Assembly: GCA_013399855.1 (NCBI GenBank)
Contig: VXAY01005274.1
Location: 1,577,371 to 1,641,370 of the forward strand
From: Oxyruncus cristatus
Taxonomy: Eukaryota > Chordata > Aves > Passeriformes > Cotingidae
Direction of reading: 5' to 3'
Length of the DNA: 64,000 nucleotides
This document shows, piece by piece, positions 58,058-64,000 of the stretch (position 1 is its first letter; each line of letters begins with the position of its first letter). Both the position numbers and the translations under genes were made by a program. The notes below the pieces were generated by a model, which did not search any database, had not been told where the DNA came from, and saw only the letters and a program-made list of their open reading frames with translations.

Positions 58058-61000
58058 AGCAAACAGACAGTATCCGGACATCTAAAGAAAATCAGCCCTT
58101 TCCAACATTAACTCAAATGTTGTTGTCAATTACTTGCACCTCTCCCACGTGTCGGTCTCTGTCTTTCATACAGCCAGAACCTTTGGGTAAAAAAAGAGCA
58201 CAGAAATACACAAACACAAAAAAAATACAATATTTACAGGTTTCCCACCAACTAAACGGATCTAGATTTTTGGAGATTAGCAACGCTTTGTTCATTTGAC
58301 TTTGCAAGTGATATCAAAACACCTCCAGTTTTAAAATAAAAAAAATACTACAATATTCACAATATAAAACTTAAATACTTTTTTTTTTTTTTTTAGTTAA
58401 GGGACTGCTAATAGCTATTGACTCATCACAGCTCTTTCAACAGAAGCTCTGCTGCTGAAGCACTGAGAAGTTAAGGTTCATGAAGCGACATTCACATTCT
58501 GCACTGCCTCTGGTCAGTTCAGACATTGCCATGATCGTGGCAGTGGTGCTGGAGACTTGTCCAGCTGATCCACTCAAACAGATCCTGCTGACAAGCCATG
58601 GCAAGGTCACAGAAGGTGGCAAATGCCCGTATTCAGGGTAGCTGCCCACTTCCCAAGGGTGGAAATGCAGGTCCACGCACCACCACATCTTGTCTAGTAG
58701 TCTGCATTCCCAGCTCCAGCTCTTTGTGGCTGGGCAAACTGAGCAGAAATTACTAAGAGGAACATGACACTTCCTCTCCTCTGATATTGCCTCCCTGCTA
58801 ACGCATTCCTGTTTTATTAAACAGCCAGTCATTGGCTAAAGTGACTGGAGAGAAGCGGCTCATGCGTCAATCTCCTCTCTGCAAGAGTTACACAAACAGG
58901 GCAGACGAGGCAACAAAGACCTGCAGAGGAGAAATTCTTACACCCACCCTTACACAATCTCATCCATGACAGAAGAGATCATTAAGTGTGCTTGAAAGGC
59001 AAGAGAATCAAATTTTGCCTAGGAAATCTGGATTCTGTGATGGAATCCGGGTTTGGTTATTTCATTTTCACTTCACCATTCAAAGGAAGCAGAAACTAGG
59101 ACCAACAACAGCTACAGGATTTATCTCTTTGGTAATATCTGTGAAAGAGTCTCTAAGCAATGGGTACATTTCACAGGAATCATAAAAGCCCGACAGGATC
59201 CTGTAGAAGTTCCATGGGTTCAGCTGGGAAAACAGCTTGCCCAAAATTAAACAGGGCTTCTGTGAGGGTGAGAAAGACTGCACAGGAACTGGATCCCTCA
59301 GATTCCTGCTCCACCACACAACAGTCCCTCAGTGAAAGTGGATCCCAGATACACAAGCTGAATCAATACTCTCTTAGTACAGACAGAAGGTCTGGAGTGC
59401 ATTTGAGGGTATTTCTTTAAGGCAAAAATGGATGGGTACTGGCTGAGGAGATGGGCAGGATTTGCACACAGTCCCACGTTGGACAGAGTAGCTGTAGAAT
59501 ACTTTCAGAGTCAAGTGGCTTCATGGGTGAGTTTAAGGAAGATTTGGGTCCCATCACTTCTGGTCACACACTACTTTTTAAATGTGGCTCAGGTAAAGCT
59601 GCAGCCTTTCTATGACTGAAACCTCCTTGTTGTGGAAAATGCCTTTGCTTTTGTTTGGTTCCTTATAACTGAAGTTTCACATTCAAAGTTAGTTTCCACA
59701 ACCAGCTCTCCCCTCATATTGCAAAAAGACTCACCTGATATAGCAGAGGCTGAAGAGGCAGCAGAGAACCCAACTGCTTCTTCCAGCTGAGGATACAGTT
59801 TCCTCAGAACAGGCTGGAGACAGTTTTGAGAGAGAAAAGCAAGACTTGTATTGCCACATTTCATATTTTATCTATGCTTTTCTGGAGAAACAGTGTACCT
59901 TGGTGACCTGGTCAGCACAGAGACCAGAAGAACAATGAGTAGGAAGTTCTGTTTATCTCTGAAACTCCCAACAACTTGGTAAAACAAGAAGTTTGTTCAA
60001 AGTGAGCTAATGCTGCCAGGAAGCAGTTTCAGGGTTGAAATCTCAAGTACCAGCCTGAGAACATACTATGCAGAGGCAGAAACCCACACTCCAGAAAGTA
60101 TCCACTACCGAGTCACCCCACAGCTGGCACTAAAACAGGCTGCATGGAGAGTGTTAGAAATGTGCATCTTCCTTAAACTTCTGGAATGACAACCCACTAG
60201 CTGCACACAGTCTCCCCAGATGAAAGACTGTCGATAGCTGCAGTAATCTTGAAGGCCACCACAAAAGGGTTTTGCAACCAAAGCCTGCAAAGAATGGGAG
60301 AAGAATAAGCTTTCTTCCAAACCATCCAGTATAAATAAAGCATTTTTGGAAGTGGATCTGTTGGGCCATGGATCCAATTGCAAAAAGTAAAAAGGCAGCA
60401 ATCAACGAATCAGTAAGAAACAACCTGAAAACAACCATTCTTGGTTTTGTGTAGTGCAGATCACAGCTGGCTTATCTGTTCTTCTTTCATTTGACTGCTT
60501 GCAGCTCTGCAAAGGGTTAAAACTCTGATCTTCCTCAGTGGCTGCATCCTTTCAGCTGAGACAAATGGACTCCCAGGCAATAGGGCCACTGGGAAATACA
60601 TATGCCGTGCTGTGACAACAACATGCCTCCAACTAAGAGGACAGCTCGAGGTCAGCTTTCGCTTCCTCAGCCTTCTGCTTCTCTTGCTTCCTTGTCACCG
60701 CTGCTAAAATTGGTTCAAGGGCACTCGAGACTTTTGGCAGAGAAGATTTTCCTCCTCGCGTCGAAACCCAAAAGGTTTAATATTTACCGTGACCACGCAA
60801 AAGTAGAATCTGAATGTGAACTGGAAGTTAGTGTTATCTGAGTATCACTACTGGAGAGCTGAGAAAATAGAGCAGTCCAGATTTCCTGCTTAAGGGCACA
60901 TCTCCATTTTGCCAGCAGCTGCAACAAAGAGCACATAGTTTATCATGCTTGAAAGCTGCACAAATACCCATCAGGGAAGAGAAATTACTCTCCTCTAAAA

Positions 61001-61755
61001 TACACGTTTCGGTTGGAGAATAAGAGATTTGAGAACAGTTTTTTGCCTCCAACACAAATCACTATTCCCTGTTTTACTTTTCGGCAAGGAGGCAAGGTGA
61101 AATTTTACCTGGAGAAGAAATATTAACGTGTTAGTCTGACCTAACAACAGAATTCTCTTTAAACACTCATCTCTATTCAACTGTTGTACGACGGAGATTT
61201 CATGAATTTGGGAATTGTTTTCCTGAAGCGACATAAGAAAAAGTTGCCCCTAAATGTCATTTCAAGTGATCATCTTCATCCCTATCTCAGGGGCCTGGGG
61301 ACAAGGGAAGACACAAAAACCAGCTGATAATAACACTCGTCCCTTTGGACTTTTCCGAGTGCTTTACCAAGGAAAAGCCTCACCACATCCCTGTGAGGTA
61401 GGTCTGTAAGTATTATTATAGTCCCTTAATACAGCTATGGAAATCAAGGCAGAGAAGTTACTTCCCTGAAGGCCACTGCAGGAGTCTGTCTCAAGAGATG
61501 GAACCGTGAGACAAGATTCCTCAGCTCTCTGGGAATTTCCCTTTCTCTCCAGTATCTCTTCCCCATACAAATCTTAATGGAGAAATGAGCAAAGGAGAAA
61601 GGGGCTGCAGTGCCATGTTTCTGACAAATAGCAGGACTCCTACTACTACTCCACAGACCCCAAAAAGTATTATTAAATATACAAGTACCTCCGAATCAAC
61701 GGCAAAACGACCGCACACGTTACCAAGAAGCCATCATACGATACAAACCTAGCTC

Positions 61756-61764
61756 AATAAATAA
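61756..61764 (-). promoter_or_regulatory. AU-rich element nonamer in GRPEL2 3' UTR
   Basis: AATAAATAA on the + strand reads TTATTTATT in the mRNA, about 90 bases after the stop. A further ATTTA lies next to it. This matches the consensus ARE nonamer associated with mRNA decay. It could equally be chance in AT-rich sequence. Confidence 0.4.
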
Positions 61765-61851
61765 GTAAATACATGCAGCTTCAGCTCTGAGCGTTGAGGG
61801 GGGGTTGTCCCCAGCTCAGGAAGGTCCCAGGTGGCGGAGGGGGAGCCCAGG

Positions 61852-62207
61852 TCACTCCTGTGACTCCACTGCCACGCCGACGAGCGCGTGTCTGATCGTG
61901 CGGCCGTGGAGTTTGTAGCCGTCCTGCGTCACCAGCGCGATCGTGCCCGGCTGCACCCCCTCGGCTGGGACGTGGCAGACGATCTCGTGGTCGTAGGGGT
62001 CGTACCTGCCACCAACAGGGTTCATCTTCTGAAGGCCGTGCTTGGCAAAAACACTTTGCAACTTGGCCTCTATGAGGGAGAGGCCTTCGTAGATCTTCTT
62101 CAGGGTTGGGTTTGGGTTACTGGGCTCCGCTTCTCCCGCGGCGCTCTCGGCAGTCTTCTCCAAGATATCTGCTACCTCCACGAGGTCCCTGCAGAAACTC
62201 TGGATCC
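61852..62207 (-). CDS. GRPEL2: GRPEL2 terminal coding exon
   Basis: The acceptor is GTGCCCGTAG; 356 nt including the stop TGA at 61852-61854. It starts by completing a split Gly codon and then reads IQSFCRDLVEVADILEKTAE. The apparent ATG just upstream (62215-62217) is intronic and not a start. Confidence 0.96.
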
Positions 62208-64000
62208 CTACGGGCACAAGGAAGCACTAAGTCAATGGAGGACACTTCACAGAACATACAGAGCTACAGGACCAATGACAGACACAAAGTCACAGCAGTT
62301 GGAAAGCACCTCTAAAGCTGTCAGTTGATTTGAACTGTTAATTTAGTGAGAGCAGACGGTGTCTTCTGTAACCAAAGCTTTAACATTAATAGTAATCTAA
62401 AAACTCTCCAAATCAAGACATATGCAGGAAATGTACACCTATACATATCAACACGTACATATCTATATGTCAGGTATTCCTGACAAAGCAGAAAATTAGT
62501 ATTTCACTCCAAGTAGTTTTTTTGCAACTAACACTTGTCATTTAGGACTCTGCTCCACATCCTCTCATACAGTTCCACTGACTTCACTGCTTTGCCAAGC
62601 AGCTCACACAAATGCCACGGGGAACAAACACAGTGTGGGGAAGTAAAAACAACACATGTCTATTCGAAAGTACGTCCCCGATTTTATTTATAGGTTAAAA
62701 CCACTGTGGAAGGACTAGACAAAATGGTCCTTGGGTTGGTCATGGAAAGCCATGCAGCTTCTTTCCTTAGAAAAATGGGGTTCGGTTGAATACATTTCCA
62801 GAAGTGGTTTTATTACACAGCGTAGAAATTTCAGGAAAACCAGCCAGAAATTTTTCCTAATATCCATTCTAAACCTTCCCTGGCAAAACGTGAGGCTGTT
62901 TCCTCTTATCGCTTGTTAATTAGGAAAAGAGACCAACACCCACCTTGCTACAACCTTCTTTCAGACTTTCCTCTAGCACCAGAGTCTGTTTTAATGCTCT
63001 ACAGACCCCCACGCCTCACTCTCCAAAGAACTTCTAATAAAGAACATATTTTTTCTTCAAATCTGAAGCATATTGCATATAAAGTGTAAAGAGCTCAAAA
63101 AACCCTCTCAGTATCAATTATCCCATTGCTGATTACCAGTAAACTCATCAGCTCAACAGGCAGAAGGTAAGAAAATACAGCAGCTCTCATTTCAAGGTTA
63201 CTAGAATTAACTACAATGAGATTCATGCATTATGGAGAAAAACAGTTTCTCATTCTCAGAGATGGTCCTGACAGAGTGCACTGATTAAACAGAACCTTTT
63301 TCCCCCTTCACCTGCCTCTGTTGCCAAAGCCACAAATTCAGCTCATTTCACCAATAATAAAATAGTTCTTTTAGAAATTTTAAACATTTGATACGGGGAT
63401 TGACAACTGTTGTCCCAGGCAGGATCTACCTGCTAAAAGCCAGAGCAGAAGGGAAGAGGCTGTTAATACAGCAAAGGAGATCACAACCTGATGACACAGC
63501 TGAGTATAAAATACACCCTGCTGGAGCCAACCCTCAGCATACAGCCGGGCCTGTACTTTCAACCAAGTCAGCAGAACTACACTCAGCTGCACTGGGCCTA
63601 TTTTTTTTTTTTTTAAATAGTCACAAAACAGTCCCTGAGGTAAACCTGACAGAGGGGACACAGCTGGACATACAGACAAAATAGCGAGTAAGCCCAGACA
63701 CCAAGAGCCCAGGCCGAACGCCATGCCAGACTTCACAATGAACAAAGGAGGGCAGGACTAGGGGGGAGAAAAGCTGTTGATCAGCATTCTATGCTCAGGC
63801 AGGCAGGCCACTGCAGTAAACACAGCCCTTTCACTTACCAAAGAGCTTGGCATCTTCCACAAACTTCTGCGTTCTCCTCCGGACATTCTCGGAATCTGCC
63901 AAAGCTTTCCGGTATCGCTCCTGTAACCACAACAGCAAGGGGAGATATCAAACAAGGAAGTAAAACCCACTTCCTGACATCTGTGAACCCCTCAGAAATG
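61852..64000 (-). CDS. GRPEL2: GrpE-like 2, mitochondrial co-chaperone (C-terminal part; 5' exons outside window)
   Basis: A nucleotide-exchange factor for mitochondrial HSP70 (HSPA9) in matrix protein import and folding. Two coding exons, 63839-63920 and 61852-62207 (- strand), encode 145 residues. They correspond to about residues 81-225 of the 225-residue human protein. The dimerising helix carries SENVRRRTQKFVEDAKLFG and then IQSFCRDLVEVADILEKTAE. The beta-domain that contacts HSP70 holds VFAKHGLQKMNP, YDPYDHEIVCHVP and DGYKLHGRTIRHALVGVAVE. FCRDLVEVADILEK and the C-terminus ESQE favour GRPEL2 over GRPEL1, and the neighbouring PCYOX1L and IL17B agree. The targeting peptide and first exons lie beyond 64000. 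Confidence 0.95.
62208..63838 (-). other. GRPEL2 intron with CR1 fragment
   Basis: A 1.6-kb GT-AG intron. It contains a partial CR1 copy at about 62845-62966. Otherwise nothing recognised. Confidence 0.8.
62845..62966 (-). mobile_element. CR1 LINE internal fragment
   Basis: GAAATTTTTCCTAATATCCA, TCTAAACCTTCCCTGGCA, GAGACCAACACCCACCTTGC and TACAACCTTCTTTCAG match the reverse complement of the avian CR1 3' region upstream of its terminal segment. The copy is truncated at both ends and sits in the sense orientation of GRPEL2. Confidence 0.88.
63839..63920 (-). CDS. GRPEL2: GRPEL2 internal exon
   Basis: The acceptor is GGTTACAG and the donor TTTG|GTAAGT; 82 nt. It encodes ERYRKALADSENVRRRTQKF and VEDAKLF, the long GrpE helix. 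Confidence 0.95.

Larger units (their letters stand above)
58030..61851 (-). other. GRPEL2: GRPEL2 3' UTR (inferred) and flank
   Basis: Non-coding DNA after the GRPEL2 stop, of average composition with A/T-rich patches (for example 58320-58396). No supported reading frame: the 131-codon - strand frame at 58437-58832 has no recognised domain. Mammalian GRPEL2 also has a multi-kilobase 3' UTR, so much of this is probably transcribed. Confidence 0.5.

Noticed and set aside
58437..58832. 131-codon - strand frame
   Set aside because: It lies in the inferred GRPEL2 3' UTR. No domain and no supporting splice or start context.
61888..62328. 146-codon + strand frame over GRPEL2
   Set aside because: Antisense shadow of the GRPEL2 terminal exon.
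1..64000. tRNA, rRNA, operon, phage or bacterial defence features
   Set aside because: None seen. The gene structure, splice sites and CR1 elements are those of a bird chromosome.

Overview
This window is vertebrate nuclear DNA, and almost certainly avian. It has multi-exon genes with GT-AG introns. It carries CR1-type LINE fragments with the 3' end typical of birds. Long GC-rich intergenic DNA is interrupted by two assembly gaps (13 N at 42442-42454 and 615 N at 55456-56070). The gene order CSNK1A1 / miR-143-145 / IL17B / PCYOX1L / GRPEL2 matches the human chromosome 5q32 block, read here in the opposite direction. No prokaryotic features are present.

Layout. Positions 1 to about 18.9 kb hold the 3' two thirds of CSNK1A1 on the + strand: eight coding exons, including the alternative 28-codon L exon, then a 3' UTR with two poly(A) signals. 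From about 19 to 32 kb there is non-coding DNA that becomes GC-rich near 21-22 kb. The miR-143/miR-145 cluster lies on the - strand at 32.4-32.9 kb, with a poly(A) signal for its host transcript (CARMN/MIR143HG-like) at 32.18 kb. Upstream of the microRNAs are a MEF2 + CArG (SRF) module at 36.4 kb and a CpG-rich promoter candidate at 42.1-42.25 kb. IL17B (+ strand, three coding exons, complete) occupies 49.9-51.6 kb. PCYOX1L (- strand) follows tail-to-tail at 52.8-55.4 kb; its first exon is probably lost in the 615-base gap. The last two coding exons of GRPEL2 (- strand) sit at 61.85-63.92 kb with a long 3' UTR, and the gene runs off the right edge.

The genes do not form an operon or one pathway. 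CSNK1A1 encodes a Ser/Thr kinase of Wnt/beta-catenin and circadian signalling. miR-143/145 control smooth-muscle differentiation. IL17B is a secreted cystine-knot cytokine. PCYOX1L is an FAD-dependent prenylcysteine oxidase-like protein. GRPEL2 is a mitochondrial HSP70 nucleotide-exchange factor. What they share is conserved synteny. I found no novel multi-gene system. The most informative part is the compact microRNA locus and its candidate regulatory DNA.
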